Assembly (NCBI GenBank): GCA_011037195.1
Contig: JAAEAF010007712.1
Coordinates: 301,204-365,203, forward strand
Direction of reading: 5' to 3'
Length of the DNA stretch: 64,000 nucleotides
Source: Triatoma infestans
Taxonomy: Eukaryota > Arthropoda > Insecta > Hemiptera > Reduviidae
Shown here: one piece after another, positions 1 through 11,900 of the stretch
Layout: each line of letters begins with the position of its first letter
Numbering within the stretch: the first letter of the stretch is position 1
Program-made: the position numbers and the translations under genes
Notes under the pieces: model-generated
Databases searched by the model: none
Seen by the model: only the letters and a program-made list of their open reading frames with translations
What the model was told of the DNA's origin: nothing

Positions 1-1910
1 CCGTTCTTCCGCCCTTCTGTATCGTCTCATCGGCTTCATGGCAAAGTTCAATCTCTGCTTTTAACAGCTGATCGGTATGCCGCATCCATATTCGACCACC
101 CGCTATTTCTCTTACCAAACCCACCTTGTTTTCTACTATTGTTCTGGTCCAACTCCATTGAGCCGTGTTGCTAAAATTGGGGGCGTAAACTGTCTCCCAG
201 ATCTTAAACTCTCTGTGTTACGGTTATCTCTAAATTTTTTTTTTTTTCTTCGCTCTTGGCTACTTCTCGTTTGAATAGATTATATCTATTCAATGAAGTT
301 TCTATATTGCCTTTCCATTGCTCTCAACCATTTTCTTTTTTATGGCTAGTTTAAAAGATTTCCCAGAATTTTCCGCTTCGCCATTGGTAGCTGGGTGATA
401 AGCTGTTGGTTTTATATGACATCCCATTTTTGGAAGAAAATTCCTGGAATGCATGGACCAAAAATTGTGTCACATTATCCATCACCAGAACTTTCGGGAT
501 GCCATATCTAGCAAATGTTTCGCCTAGTTTTTGAATGATAGTGACAGAATCGGTGGGGCCACCCATAATGAAAACTTCTAGCCATTTAGAGAAAGTATCT
601 GTTACAACCAAAAATATCTTGCCGTAAACGGGCCCCCACAGTAATCGACATGAATTCTATCAAACGGACATTCCGTGTGTCACCAAGGTTTCAGAACTGC
701 CTTTAACGGCTCCGGCTTTACCATTCTGCAACTATGACAAGCTTTGAAAAAAGATTCTATTTCTTTGTCAATCGATAGCCAACAAACATAGGAGCGAGCC
801 TTTGATTTCATTGTATTCCTACTTGATTTGCAGCATGTAGATCCTTTTAAGCACTCCAGTTTGCAGTTGGCGAGTTAATATCACACGGTAACCTTGCATA
901 ACCAAAACCTTCGTCTATGAATAACTCTTCTTACAAAGGGACTTCAGGTTTTATCCACTGCTGCAGTCCAACCATCCCTTATGTACTTGTAAACCTTATT
1001 TAACATAGTATCTCTTGTCTTATTATTTATAATCAATTTTAAATTAACAGAAAGCGCAGCTTCAACCGTGTTGAATATAATCGATGCTACTGTATTCATC
1101 ACCCTTACGCAAGATACACTTTGTTTTCACTGTATAACGCTTCCAAGTGGCCAATGTTACCGCATCGGCCATATTTATTTTTACTAAATTTACAATTTAC
1201 AAAAAGATTATTAACTTTCTCACAAGCAGAACACTTGAAACGAGCCGCTTCCCGAAAATCTATATCTGCCTGTTTATTTTTCCTCCTAGCTACGACTTAG
1301 GTTGATACCTTACCCAAAGCAACACCTATCTTTTCGGAAGGTCGTTCCAGTAAAGCGGTCTCTTTCGTCAAAGCCAATACATACAGCTGTAATAGGTTTT
1401 ACCCTGGGATCTTCTTCATATTGCCGGTCAAGAATGGCTGTAGATTGCAACTACAAACAAATTTATCTTTAACTATCTGTTCTAAATTATTTCCAAATTT
1501 ACAATCTACTGCCTGAACTTTAATTCTTGCGAACCATTGCGAGATTTTTTCATTTTTATTCTGCTGCAACTGATAAAAAAGAATACGCTTCCTAAAAATA
1601 GCAATTCTACTTGAAAACTAGATCATAACTTTTATCTCCAGCTAAATTCGGTGAACATAAATTTCTAAGATATTTATATGCAGTTTCACCAATTAACGTT
1701 AAAAATATAGATACCTTTTTGTAATCCGAAATATTGTTGGCTATGAAATACTGATCCAGTTGTTCGTATAAATTTACCAATCGTCCGTCCTTTCGTTAAA
1801 TTCAGGAATAACTCCAACCTGGTACATGATGTCATGTACGGCATAGATAAGCCCATTTTTCATCTCTACTTTGCGCAACTTGGCTCTTTTATTCTTCTTA
1901 GGTGCCATAT
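1..1910 (-). mobile_element. Degenerate Ty3/Gypsy-type retrotransposon, internally deleted
   Basis: Read on the minus strand, this relic starts with a gag-like ATG at 1908 that opens a lysine-rich peptide (MAPKKNKRAK). Gag-like text follows in shifting frames, with EQLDQYF and LTLIGETAYKYL in the 1.8-1.65 kb region. A decayed zinc-knuckle region lies at about 1140-1250 (RCGNIGH). The sequence then passes straight into the RNase H to integrase linker (about 930-1130, VYKYIRDGW) and the integrase (about 351-800). Protease, reverse transcriptase and RNase H are absent, so a large internal deletion is inferred. Many frameshifts and stops make it inactive. No LTR was recognised, and the relic may continue left of the window. 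Confidence 0.7.
351..800 (-). pseudogene. Ty3/Gypsy integrase fragment
   Basis: The integrase catalyses insertion of retroelement cDNA into the genome. The 351-611 open frame carries the start of the rve catalytic core: VVTDTFSKWLEVF holds the first catalytic aspartate and the VMDN segment the second. Directly upstream in other frames are the zinc-binding part (FKACHSCRMVKPEP, about 690-760) and the segment before the core (DRIHVDYCGG, about 620-660). An in-frame stop near 677 and a frame change near 610 separate these blocks. The core ends before the catalytic glutamate, so the fragment cannot be functional. It is about 150 codons against several hundred in an intact Gypsy integrase. Confidence 0.75.
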
Positions 1911-2569
1911 TTATTTCCTCAGCGCCATAACTCTGATCTTCTTAATATAAAAGAATATGGAATGAAAATACAATTGTAAACTACATAATGTAGTTAGGTA
2001 AAGTACATAATGATAAATCTATTGCCTGTGGAAATATGTATAGATATATTTTTTAATCCCTATTTTTTGTGCTAACTTATTTCAGTATGTGTTTTTTTAA
2101 TCCATTTCCTGATTTTTAATAGGGACAAGTATTGATGATAGCTGAGAATAAGTACTTAAGCGCATTACCATCATAGGTACAGAAGCGTTAGTAAGTCATG
2201 GATTACTTGTGTATGTATTCCTTCATTTGTGAGAGAGAAAGTATTGGAATTGCGTCAGACTACACTATGGGTTTTTGTACGTATTTCAAGGTCTGTACGC
2301 AAATGATATTATTAGATGTTGATCCATGTATGTATGTGCATTTGGATATAAAGTAAAAATTTCTAAAACGAAATGTCATTGAAAATCCTTCCATTTGATT
2401 GCTTCGATATTAAAAGAAACATGATATAAATACTTCAGTGAAGTAGTGAAGCTTCATTAAATTAGTTTTTCGGATTTTGGTATTCTTTTCGAAAATGACC
2501 ATAATGATTCGAGATTGAAAATTAGTGAAAAATAATATGTCGATTGGTATAGATTAGATACTGCGGGGA
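1911..2569. other. AT-rich noncoding stretch
   Basis: Between the Gypsy relic and the first LINE relic I see no open frame with family resemblance, no terminal repeats and no RNA gene. Confidence 0.5.
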
Positions 2570-3440
2570 TTAGTTAAGAATCCTATGCCACTTCGATATC
2601 TATGGGTCTGTTGTGGCATCCATAAATCTATAGTGTTGTATGCTATCCGTATGTAATGAGAAGCCATACGGATGAGGCCGCACGTACTTGTTGGAGTAGT
2701 TCTTTAGTAAGCCTGAGCGAATGGCTATTAATAAACTTTGGGGGCCTCACCCACCATTCGTGTTCTATTGTACATTCCATCTATGATGGCTGCACTTGTA
2801 GTGTAAGGTATCTTGCAATGCCGTAGAAGAGTTCCTATAAAACACTCCCGGGCAAGGCGATCTGCCGCCTCATTATCCTTATACCCGAGTACCCAGACTA
2901 GAAAAATCTTATGTCGGCTACTAATTTCCATAGGGATACCCAAACAGTCCCACAGTAGTCATGAATTGACTTGGTAGGAACTGATGACTCTTAGGAGTAG
3001 CCTGGCTGACTGAGATTTCTACTCTGGAGTTTTATATTTCTCGTCTTTTTATCTCAGAAACACAGATAATTATTATGACTAGCTCTGCCTGAAATACCGT
3101 GGTTAGCCTAGTTTTTTACCAAGCTGTCACACCCGGATTATCCCCGAATCCCCCGGCTACATTCTGGATCCGTCCATGTATGAAGTTGTGTCGCCCAATA
3201 TTGTCGGTCCTCTGCCTCTCTCTCCGGTATCAAAATTTTGAAGGCTAGTGAGAGTTTTTATTTCGGAGCCATCATCATTATAGGAAGGCAGGCCCAAAAT
3301 TGTGTCTGCCTCCACCATAGTTTCTCGTGTAGTTTTTTATATGCTTCTCCAAACTTAGAGCAGATAGAGGAGCTTGCCTTTACAGAAATCTAACTGCCAC
3401 TGTTCTGGCTATGTCTTGGGTTAATGTGTGTATTCTTGTT
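2570..3440 (-). mobile_element. 5'-truncated LINE relic with RNase H domain
   Basis: This is the 3' part of a non-LTR retrotransposon on the minus strand. The RNase H signature can be followed in order across frames: a YMDGS-like block near 3165-3180, TTVFQAE near 3070-3100, a decayed DSQA block near 3010, and the final DNEAADRLAR in the open frame at 2728-2943. These match the D-E-D-D motifs that cut the RNA of RNA/DNA hybrids. Stops and frameshifts between the blocks show a pseudogene. The 3' noncoding end (about 2586-2620) carries CACAACAGA followed by GAAGTGGCATAGG, related to the end motif of other LINE copies in this window. The upstream boundary is uncertain. Confidence 0.7.
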
Positions 3441-6400
3441 TCATAAGTTACTTTTTTCAATTACTCTGCAAGAAGGAAGTGTTTCATTCGTGTCAGATTT
3501 TTGAAATTAGATATCAAAGGAATATAATGTTTTAAGGTACCTTGAGATGAAAATGTTTTTTTTTTAGAAAATCATTTTTTGTGTTTATATCTGTGTGTAT
3601 TTATTTAGTTATTTATATGTATGTATGTTTACATGGCTGTGTATATTATATTTGTATGCGAATAAACGAATCAATATAATTCATGTAAAATTTCTAGCTA
3701 AAGTTCTGTTCGAGTTTGAAGAAAATCGGCTCAGTTGAACAATTTTTTGCGTTTATTCGATAAATCACTACGAGTTTTAAACTTTGTAAGTACTAGATAT
3801 GTGATAGTGATCTGGCACTTTTGTTGAAAACCTTTTTCTTTTCTTTTTTCAAGGAAATTGATTTTATGGGTGATTAAAGTGCCTCAAGTGCCACTTTTAT
3901 TAATAGTATAAATCGTCCCTTTATAATATTGAAGGCAACTAACATTTATAAAAATATTCTAGGTTTGAAAAAATTTTTTGTCATAGATAAGATAGATTTA
4001 AATTGTAAAATATATGCGCATGGTACTTTATACATGTAAAACAGCCACAACAATTCTGACCTTGGACTAAATAACCTCATTGTTCAGCATATTAGTTCAT
4101 ATCAAAGTATCTTTATTAGTGATAAAGATAATATAGTGGGCGATGTAAATAGGGTGGTTGAGGAGGCACAGTTGAATTGTTTCTCAATTATATTATATAC
4201 AGGAGACGGCAACGGCCACTCCCTTACATAACTAAATCATTGACCTTCCATCAATGAAAGTCCCCCTTAGTCAATAAATATGATAATAAAGGGAGAGAGG
4301 CACCCCACTATTATTCTTAATATTGATAATAATAATTATAAAACTGTTAATGGAATTAACAAAGATTTATATTTAAAAAAATTGAAAAGGACTCTTATAG
4401 GGATTAATAAAGTGTTACTGACAATTTGACTTAGTTTTACTCGTGCCAATGTCCATTCAATTTTATTTTGAGAAAAGTGATGATTCGTGGCTTGTTTGAG
4501 AAAGAAAAAAAAAATTAATTTCATTAGCTCTCTACATATTTAATTAATTTCGTGAAGTCACCAAGGTACGCACGCTGGCACTTTGAATGCAGTTACATTG
4601 TAGTCTTGAAGTCAGAGCCGGGTTACAAATCTCCTCAGAACTCCCAAAAATGTTTCAACTAAAAGTGATTGGTTTATATTTGTCCAATTAGGAATTCCAA
4701 GGTTTAAATAAACTCGTTGCAGCTCGTTTTAGAGAAAATCCCCCCTCCTCCTAAAATGAAAGTCGCACTACCGGTTAACCTAATTTTTTTCAAATTTAGA
4801 ATCCTAGGAATGCTTCAAATGAATCTATTTATTTATTACTGCTTACAGTGTTATAAACTTAATAGCGGAGAGTAGGCATTATATAAATTTCTAGCTAATA
4901 CAAAACTAGATAGAAAAATTAAAACAAAATATAGAAACTTTGAAACGAAATTATAAATCGCTTCTAATTTATCTAAAAATATTTCATAGTAAAACACTTT
5001 TAAAGAACACTTGTCTAAATGAGAAATGTTACCAAAGATCTGTAATAAAAATCTGGTGTTATCGTGCAAATTGGGACAACTGAAAACTATTCATTCAATA
5101 AAATGGGACTTCCGGTTAAACGATATTCTTCAAACTTGGAATTTTTATAAAAAATTTAATACTAATAGATGAGGAACTTTAGAATGTAATGAAATTGGCA
5201 ATCCTAACATCACATCGCTCTCAGCATCCCAAAACATAATTTTACTGATAAAAGTTGGTAACTTTTTTCATGCATCGTTGTTAACACTCTCAAGCTTTAA
5301 AAAATTTCCAAGTTGGTTGATACACTAATTTTGTACAATGCTAAATGTTAACAAGCAAAATATTCCCATTTTAATTAAAATAAAAAAATTAAGAATCATT
5401 TTGTATAATTGGATAAACATTCATTATATTCCCGAATTCCACTTTCAATCCATTACATAGAGTTCAAGTTATTTATGTTAACTGGATTTTAGGGACAAGT
5501 ATTTGAAGGTAGCAAATAAAGATTACAAAATTAACAGTTGTAGAAATATATCTTTTAAAGGTGAAAAATAACTTTCAATTTTTTGTTAACATGTTTCATA
5601 TTTGCCTTTTTTAAGAAATAAATACATAAAATCAATATTTTGATTCAAATCTGAATGATATTAATTAATTAAAAGAACTATTCATCGTGATTGATAGTTT
5701 ACTTTGAACCACTTTTAGAATTTTGATTTTTTACATCATAACGATGTAAGAGGATGATTTATTATTTTTTTTAAATAAATTATAATTTTTCTCTGTTTAG
5801 TATAATGTGACTCAAATTTTTGGGAATTCTTTATTATATTTATTTCAGTATTTTTTGTATACTGTTTACTGTTGTAGTTTTTATTTCTCCTACCTTATCT
5901 ATTATTTGTTAATTTGTGTGTAAGGCAGTTCCTTTAGAGGAACTATTTCTTTAAATAAAAAATTACAAAATAAATAAATGTAAAGATAGGTCATATTTTT
6001 GTACTGCAATAAAAAGAATTAATTATCATGTCAAATTTGCGAAACTGCATCGCACATATGGAGATGGGATATACTAAATAATAGAAAGGAAGTGAAATAT
6101 TAAGGGCGATTTCAAGAGCACACTGAATAATATTTATTTTGACAACGTTATATTAAAAAATTTACAACTTATCATCAATATGAACGATTTTTCTAATACA
6201 ATATATTCGCAACCGAACAGAGCGGCCTTTTTTTTTACATAATAATTCTACGAATTGTTATCGCACAGACATGCACACTACTACGTTCTGATTATCACAC
6301 AGTCATACACAGTATTTTAGTGTCTAATTAACTCAAAGACATACACAATATTAAGATTTTAATACACAATACCAAGGTTTAAATAACACTCCGACTCCAG

Positions 6401-6689
6401 ATTATTCTTTTTTTAAAACAGCCGCCTCCGATTCTTTTTTATTTAATATATTTCCCATATGTTTTTTTTGTTTAATTTAATTATCATTTACATATTCGGC
6501 CATCTTGGTCTTAAATTGTTCTCAATTTATTTGTATATAATGCGTTGGTTCGTCCTCCATTTTTAGCCCGTTCGGTCTATCTGGGGAATGGTAACTTATA
6601 TCTCCCCCTTCACTCTCATCATATTTCCTCGTTTCCAACCAGTTCATCGGAGGGTTTCCATAACTTCATGTCAGAGACATGCACCGATG
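3441..6689. other. AT-rich noncoding region with degenerate dispersed repeat
   Basis: No gene is recognisable. Short pieces at about 4640-4810 and 5090-5160 resemble the dispersed AT-rich family described at 29-31 kb (a CCGGTTAA tract followed by TTTCAAATTTAGAAT, and TTCAAACTTGGAATT). Small open frames at 4336-4524 and 4851-5069 lie inside low-complexity sequence and show no family features. Confidence 0.5.
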
Positions 6690-7639
6690 TTGCAAAAAGT
6701 GTTCCATTTTTTCCCGTAGCTCACTGACGGTATATGAATCGTCACCTCTGACAGCAGTGACTACCAAGGGGCCTCTATATCTTGGTTGCATTTTTGTAGG
6801 AACTCCAGTACGCCCCATTTCTCGACGAGATCCCCGACATTGTACTTTGTACCTTTATAAATCCTTTTATCGATGTTATCCTTCATCTTCTGCTGCTTCT
6901 CAAGGATCTTCCTCCTTGCTTCCTCTTGTACTTTCTGTGGTGACTCGTATTCATGATGCAGATAGGCTGATAACCGTACAGCATCTCAAAGGGTGATTTG
7001 TTAGTCGACTGGTTCACGCTTAAATTCAACGCCTGTTCACACAAATCAATTCTTTTAAATCCCAATCGCGCCCATCCTCAGTTTCTAATGTAGGACGGAT
7101 AACTGGTAGAACGGTCCTGTTTACCCTTTCCACCATCCCTTAGCCCTCGGTTGACGAACTGAAATAGCACTATGTCGTATCCGATTTTCTTTACAAAATT
7201 CCACTAATTTCTTCCCAGTAAAAGCTGTTCCTCTGTCGCTCAAGATAAATTCAGGTATTCCCCTTTCTTTAATTAAATTTGTCAAACATTTAAGAGTACT
7301 TGAAGTAGTAGTATCTTTCACTGCGTGGAGCTGAACGAAACGTGTGAGATTATCAATTAGTACCAACAGCTGCTGATTCCCCCTTTTGGTTTTTATGAAT
7401 GGTCCTAAATAATCCATGTGTATTATGGCAAATGGATTCCTTCCAGATGGTATTGGGTGCAATTCACCTTGCTTTTTACCCGACGGATTTTTATTTAATT
7501 TGCATTGAATACATGAGTTCACATGCCTCCGCACACACCTGCGCATTCCTGGGAACCAGTAGTACCTTCTCATACTTCTGAGCGTTCTGTCCACTCCGAA
7601 ATGCCCTGCCAGTGTCTTTCGAAAACTTTCTGGGACCAT
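6690..7639 (-). pseudogene. Ty3/Gypsy integrase, frameshifted
   Basis: The open frame 7121-7639 (172 codons) has the HHCC zinc-binding region near its start (AGHFGVDRTLR, then CIQCK), the first catalytic aspartate in HMDYLGPF and the second in ILSDRGTAFTG. A frameshift near 7130, in the stretch before the expected catalytic glutamate, ends this frame; the remaining part continues in other frames to about 6690, including NKSPFEMLYGYQP in the open frame 6883-7065 and a GDLV-containing C-terminal segment. The enzyme family joins retroelement cDNA to host DNA. The break would separate the catalytic triad, so the product is predicted to be inactive. Confidence 0.85.
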
Positions 7640-7642
7640 TAA

Positions 7643-8230
7643 TTATTTCCATCCTTCGACCACTTTATATAAAAGTCCATTTTCAAGCTTCGCTGCCTCT
7701 GCCATCTGTTTCTCGCCTGATATGCACTGACTCTCGGGCTTCTTCAGTATGACTCTTATCTTCCCCAATTTTTTGTCACTAAACTGCCACAATACCACTT
7801 CTTCTTCTCTGGTGATCATAGTAAATATTTCTTTGGGTTTTTCTTCTTCATTTCCTTGCACCATGCTTACGCTGCGGCTCAAAGCGTCAACATGCTGCAT
7901 CTGAGCACCCGGTCGATGTTTGATCTCCATAGTATATTCTTGCAATTGGATTGCCCACCTACAAATTTGAGGATTTTTGGTTTTATTTGCATTTAAGTAG
8001 ACAAGTGCTTGACAATCTGTGACTAGTGTGAAGGGTTATGTTAAGTAAAAATTGTCGAGTCTCTCTATGCACCACACTATTGCTAAGAGTTCCAACTTGC
8101 CTGAGTGATAATTTCTCTCTGCTTTGGACGTCCTCTTGCTTACGCAATAAATTAAATGTATATCACTTATTTCCTTCTTGTAGGAGGATACCTGCTAATC
8201 CCTCCATACTGACGTCGGTGTGAAGCTCGT
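7643..8230 (-). pseudogene. Ty3/Gypsy RNase H and connection region
   Basis: Blocks typical of Gypsy RNase H appear in order on the minus strand: TDVSMEGLAGILLQEG near 8160-8220, then ELLAIVWCIERL and TDCQALVYLNANKTKNP further on, and finally the 7643-7945 open frame starting with EYTMEIKHRPGAQMQHVDALSR. The first aspartate, the glutamate and the TDCQAL aspartate can all be seen. A frameshift near 8135 and stops near 8035 separate the blocks. The 100-residue open frame then runs into the linker before integrase. Confidence 0.75.
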
Positions 8231-8279
8231 ACGAGCTCGTGGATTACACATCTTTAACACAGGCTCTCGTTGTGTCACG

Positions 8280-8745
8280 AACGCCGTCTTCTCTTTGGTT
8301 CCTGGCTTAATGGGACCTGTAAGTACCCATGGGCCAGGTCCAGCTTCACGAAGAGTTCTGCTCAAGCTACCGACTCAAGTTAATCATCTATGTTGGGAAT
8401 TTGAAATGGCTTTGTGACCGTCTGATTATTCAGCTTTCTGTAATCTATCACTAAGCGATAATCTCCGTTTTTCTTCTTTACAAGTAGTACTGGACTGGCA
8501 CAGGGGACTTAGTTTCTGCGGTGATTCCTGTTTCATTCCACTCCTTGATTATGTCAGCTATTATCTCTCTTTCTCTCACGAAAACTCGTTCTGTATGGCT
8601 TTGCCTGCACAGCTCTGCTCCTGGGTTCTTCCACAATTTCCATCTCCAGAATGTTTGTCAAACCTATTTCTGATGTACTAGTTGCAAAACACATTGCAAA
8701 TTCATTCAGTAGTGCCAGTATATTTTGTGGTAGATAAACTTGCAT
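8280..8745 (-). pseudogene. Ty3/Gypsy reverse transcriptase, N-terminal part only
   Basis: The 8554-8745 frame begins the reverse transcriptase with ILEMEIVEEPRSRAVQAKPYR, the usual block before the fingers domain. It continues in other frames (KEWNETGI; a KKNGDYRLVIDYRKLN-like block near 8440-8490) to KLDLAHGYLQVPL near 8300-8350, which holds the first catalytic aspartate of motif A. The motif C catalytic pair is not present before RNase H starts, so the polymerase centre is deleted. Confidence 0.75.
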
Positions 8746-8754
8746 TATCTCTGA

Positions 8755-9610
8755 TTAAGGACACTGCATTATTCTTCGGGCATGAATGGCAAAATGGCCC
8801 ACCTGATCACATTTACGGCACGTTCTTGCTCCTGAATGAGCGGGGCAATCACTAGTATAGTGATCCTGTTTACCACTGGCATAACACTTGACTATAGATT
8901 TCATCCTCTGAATGGGGCCTATACTCACTGCTTGTTTACCATCCAACTCCACAGTCTTAACGATCGGATTTATACTTGTAGTTTTCCCTTCATATGGCTT
9001 CTGAATATTCTTATAAGTTAAACTGTTACCTCTTAACTGCTGATCCCTGTTTATGTTGTTCCAGTTATTATTTTCGCTTCCTTGAAAGCTAACACTATTA
9101 ACCCTTTCATACATTTCGATGGAATCTCGCAGCTCATCCTCGTTCTTGTGAGTTATACCAAGCATATTGTCACTGAGATCCTTTAAACAGAGCCCTTCAA
9201 CAACCTACAATTTAATTTCTTGAAAAAGTGTAAACCTAAGGATTTACCCATCCTTACCGTCCTTGGAAATAGTCTTCCACGTCTTCGTTTCTTGCTTGCA
9301 TCCTTTGTAACATTTCTTTCCACATACTACCTATGACCACTTTTTCCAATGTAGGTTCTTCGAAAACTACGATCAAAATCTTCCCAACTAGTAATTTCTT
9401 TGGATAAAAACCAATTTCTAGCATGGCCTACCGAGTTAGCCCTAGCGGCTTCCAATTTGAAATCGGACGACCAATTATGAGTTTGGCGACACCATTTAAA
9501 ACTGTTAACCACGCCTGAGCTTCGTGGCGAGCGCCTTTACCATCAAATTTGTCAGTATTTGCTTTAAAATCTATAATATTGCTATTGTCACTTTTTATAT
9601 CATATGGGCT
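8755..9610 (-). pseudogene. Ty3/Gypsy Gag with two damaged zinc knuckles
   Basis: Two open frames on the minus strand (9327-9512 and 8755-9165) cover a Gag-like protein. The first carries FKLEAARANSVGHARNWF and ITSWEDFDRSFRRTY, typical of a capsid-like domain. The second ends with a double zinc-knuckle region. Both knuckles are damaged: in the first (C-Y-A-S, then H, then C) the second cysteine is serine, and in the second (C-R-K-C, then H) the last cysteine is missing. Nucleic acid binding is therefore doubtful. Confidence 0.75.
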
Positions 9611-9620
9611 TTTAATTTTA

Positions 9621-10238
9621 TCGAGTCTCTATTGCCATGCTGGCTAAATTATATTTAATTCCCACACATATGACTGCATTGTAGACTAAAACACAGTGCT
9701 GTTATCGAGAAAATACCAAAAATCTCCGAAAACAAAGTAGGGAAAGCGAAGAAGATTTTCTATTAATTGGTTTTCTTAAAATTTGGAATTTCAGCCTTAA
9801 TTACTATGTAGATGGTAGAACCGTACATTGTCGATACTTTTGAAGAGGAAAGTGTAACTTTAAAACTAATCTCCCTACTCGGAGGAAAGAATCTATTCTC
9901 CTGGAAAAAATGTTGCCTAAAGAAAGAGAAGCTCTATATGTTTATCTATAGTTTTCGAAACAACCGCGAAAATTTGACAAGTCATGCTTCCATGACAGTT
10001 TTTGATCGAAACTTTCTTACTGGATCTTTCGAAACATCAAGTTTGAACGTCCAGTGATTTAGTTTTCATTTTTGATATATTTAGCCTACTCACATCATTA
10101 TTTTCAAAGCCCCTTCAGAACCTCAAACTCAAGTTTCAGTAATACATAAATTCAAAATTCAGTTTTTTAAAATTTGAAAAGTTCCTCAGTACTTTCTCGT
10201 CCTAGGATTGAGAGAAAGTAAAATATATATATATATAT
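9621..10238. other. Noncoding stretch with a hairpin-forming palindrome
   Basis: No gene is recognisable; the 81-codon frame at 9812-10057 has no family features. At 10190-10220 an imperfect palindrome (TACTTTCTC ... GAGAAAGTA) matches palindromes elsewhere in the window. A short AT tract follows. Confidence 0.5.
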
Positions 10239-10480
10239 GTTGAATATGTGTATGGGTCCGAATGCTGGATAACATCTGGCATTTTATCCGTCATAGCATG
10301 CATGTTTGTAGCTTTCCTGATCGGTTTCGGATTTTCATCCATCATAACAAAGAATTAAATTGAAGTGAACTCTCTACACGAACTTCTTAACGAATTTGCT
10401 CTGACAATGGATGAAAATCCGAAACCAGCCAGGAAAACTATAAACATGCATGCTAGGACGGATAAAATACCAGATATATA
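10239..10480. repeat. Foldback repeat, family A, two inverted arms with hammerhead-like core
   Basis: Two arms of about 80-100 bp face each other around a spacer of about 55 bp. The left arm reads on the minus strand and the right arm on the plus strand. The right core at 10401-10430 reads CTGACAA, T, hairpin GGAT-GAAA-ATCC, GAAA, CCAGCC. Both arms continue outward into GCATGCATGTTT-type sequence and a conserved GGATAAAATACCAGAT block. Family A also occurs at 28.34, 51.20, 54.44 and 62.68 kb. I could not define a target duplication for this copy because it borders AT repeats. Confidence 0.75.
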
Positions 10481-10940
10481 AAACAATAAGAACATTAAAA
10501 TTCAGATAAGACAGCCTAATCTTTTGTAATTATTGTGCAGCATTATCAATTGAACTTCAGTAAATAACACAGTGAAACATTGAAAATACACTTAATAATG
10601 TAGAATGTATTGTGATATGTTGTCATGCGATAATGCATGCTTTGCTAACAACGTAAATAACGTGTAGATTTTTTTGCTTGCTACTTTCTCTTATTTTTTT
10701 TATTTTTTATTTTGTATCCAATGGAAAGATGTATTGTATTGTGTTGGGAAAAATAACTTATATCGAACATTACAGTCAAATAAACATCAATTGAATGTTC
10801 TTCTCCCACTTAATCTCATTTCTTATGTGAACGAGAAATATGCAGCTTTATTATATTTATTAAATTGTTTTTTCAAAAAAATCTTTATTAACAATAAATA
10901 AATGTAATAAATATTTTTATGTATTAAATATTAACAAAGG
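10481..10940. other. AT-rich noncoding stretch
   Basis: No recognisable feature; the 75-codon frame at 10674-10901 is low complexity. Confidence 0.45.
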
Positions 10941-10941
10941 T

Positions 10942-11132
10942 AAGGGATTAGCTAGTGATTAGCGCAATAGCCCTTGTTTGAGCCCTTAGATTTTTCTTCC
11001 TAGGAGCCCCTACAGCTCACTTCGGTGTTGTCTGTAGCGAGAGAACACTGTCCGAAGGCCGGCAGTACAGTGAGAAGGCTCCGGGCGCCAATGGCCATAG
11101 CTGTTGATGCGCCTTAAATTAAAAAAAAAAAA
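10942..11132 (+). mobile_element. tRNA-derived SINE copy with poly(A) tail
   Basis: The head (GGGATTAGCTAGTGATTAGCG) resembles a tRNA D-arm/A-box. A decayed B-box-like GTTTGAGCCC lies near 10976-10985. A GC-richer body follows (about 10990-11115), then a GCCTTAAATT end and a run of A (11119-11132). The first 12 bases, AAGGGATTAGCT, are identical to the head of the tRNA-like sequence at 41304. ATTAACA occurs at 10930-10936 and again at 11137-11143, a possible but weak target duplication. Polymerase III transcription is known for this class; activity here is not shown. Confidence 0.6.
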
Positions 11133-11199
11133 TTCCATTAACATTTTTTTTGTTTACATTTATTAAGTATTTCTCATAGTCTTGGGATAAAAATAAAGC

Positions 11200-11900
11200 T
11201 AATCAGTTGCAATTCGTCTTTGATCGTTCCCTGGCGCCCATTCCATATTGGAGAACCTCCATAGCTGCAGTGGGATAGTCATCATGGCGCCGTTATACTC
11301 AAGCAAGCAAACCTTTGAACACCACTAAGTATCCTCACCACCCCCCAGCAACAAGGTCTTCGTCCACCAGACTACCGCCTCCGTGGGTCATCATTGGTCT
11401 GACACCCTGCTATAGATCTATTAATTCATCTTAGCGCTTATCTCCACTTCTTACCCGCTTACACCTTTCAAGGAACTGTATGTAATATTATTTCAATGAG
11501 AATTCCATGTCAGCTTTCGGTCAACGTGGACTTTTAAATATTAAGGGATTCTCACCCTCTTCCCCCCCCAGGCATTGGCTTTTCGAAGCTTCGTACATTC
11601 CCTTTCATAATAAAAGGAACCATTTAGTTTTGTGGCAGTTTATTGAAAGGCCTTCCTCCTTATAGCATTGGTCCAAAATGTTTAGACTCCGATACGGTGC
11701 CTGCGAATCGCTCTCTTACGTTCAGTTGCCGCGAACCTTAGGCAATGAAAGCTTTCCGACTTTAGTTTGGGCAAGATAGCGTCGGCTAGTATTTGCCCAT
11801 TAATGAGGACACAACGCCTACCTGTGGATAGACTCTGGCCTCTATAGAAATATTGTCTAGCGTGACTATATTAGTTCTTCCAATAGACTATCTCTATAAT
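11200..11900 (-). mobile_element. LINE relic with reverse transcriptase C-terminal half
   Basis: On the minus strand, scattered frames give blocks of an R1/LOA-like reverse transcriptase: YPQVGVVSSL near 11800-11830 (counterpart of PQGGVLSPL), FAGTVSESK near 11690, GLSINCHKTKWF near 11630-11670 and YPTAAMEVL near 11260-11285. These are the template-grip and post-catalytic regions. The stretch expected to hold the YADD catalytic site does not read cleanly. Every block is in a different frame and stops are frequent, so this is an old copy. The sequence is more GC-rich than its surroundings. Confidence 0.6.

Larger units (their letters stand above)
6690..9620 (-). mobile_element. Degenerate Ty3/Gypsy retrotransposon (gag to integrase)
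   Basis: On the minus strand the usual order is visible: Gag (about 9610-8755), start of reverse transcriptase (about 8745-8280), RNase H and connection (about 8230-7643), integrase (7639-6690). The catalytic centre of the reverse transcriptase is missing: sequence runs from the KLDLAHGYLQVPL block (8300-8350) to the TDVSMEGLAG start of RNase H (about 8190-8220) with almost nothing between. This deletion, plus frameshifts in each domain, makes the copy inactive. I did not find LTRs by eye on either side, so the true ends are unknown. Confidence 0.85.

Noticed and set aside
10239..10480. Ordinary MITE with terminal inverted repeats
   Set aside because: The arms are of different completeness between copies, single-arm copies exist, and related family B has a 12-bp duplication; this fits a retroelement better.
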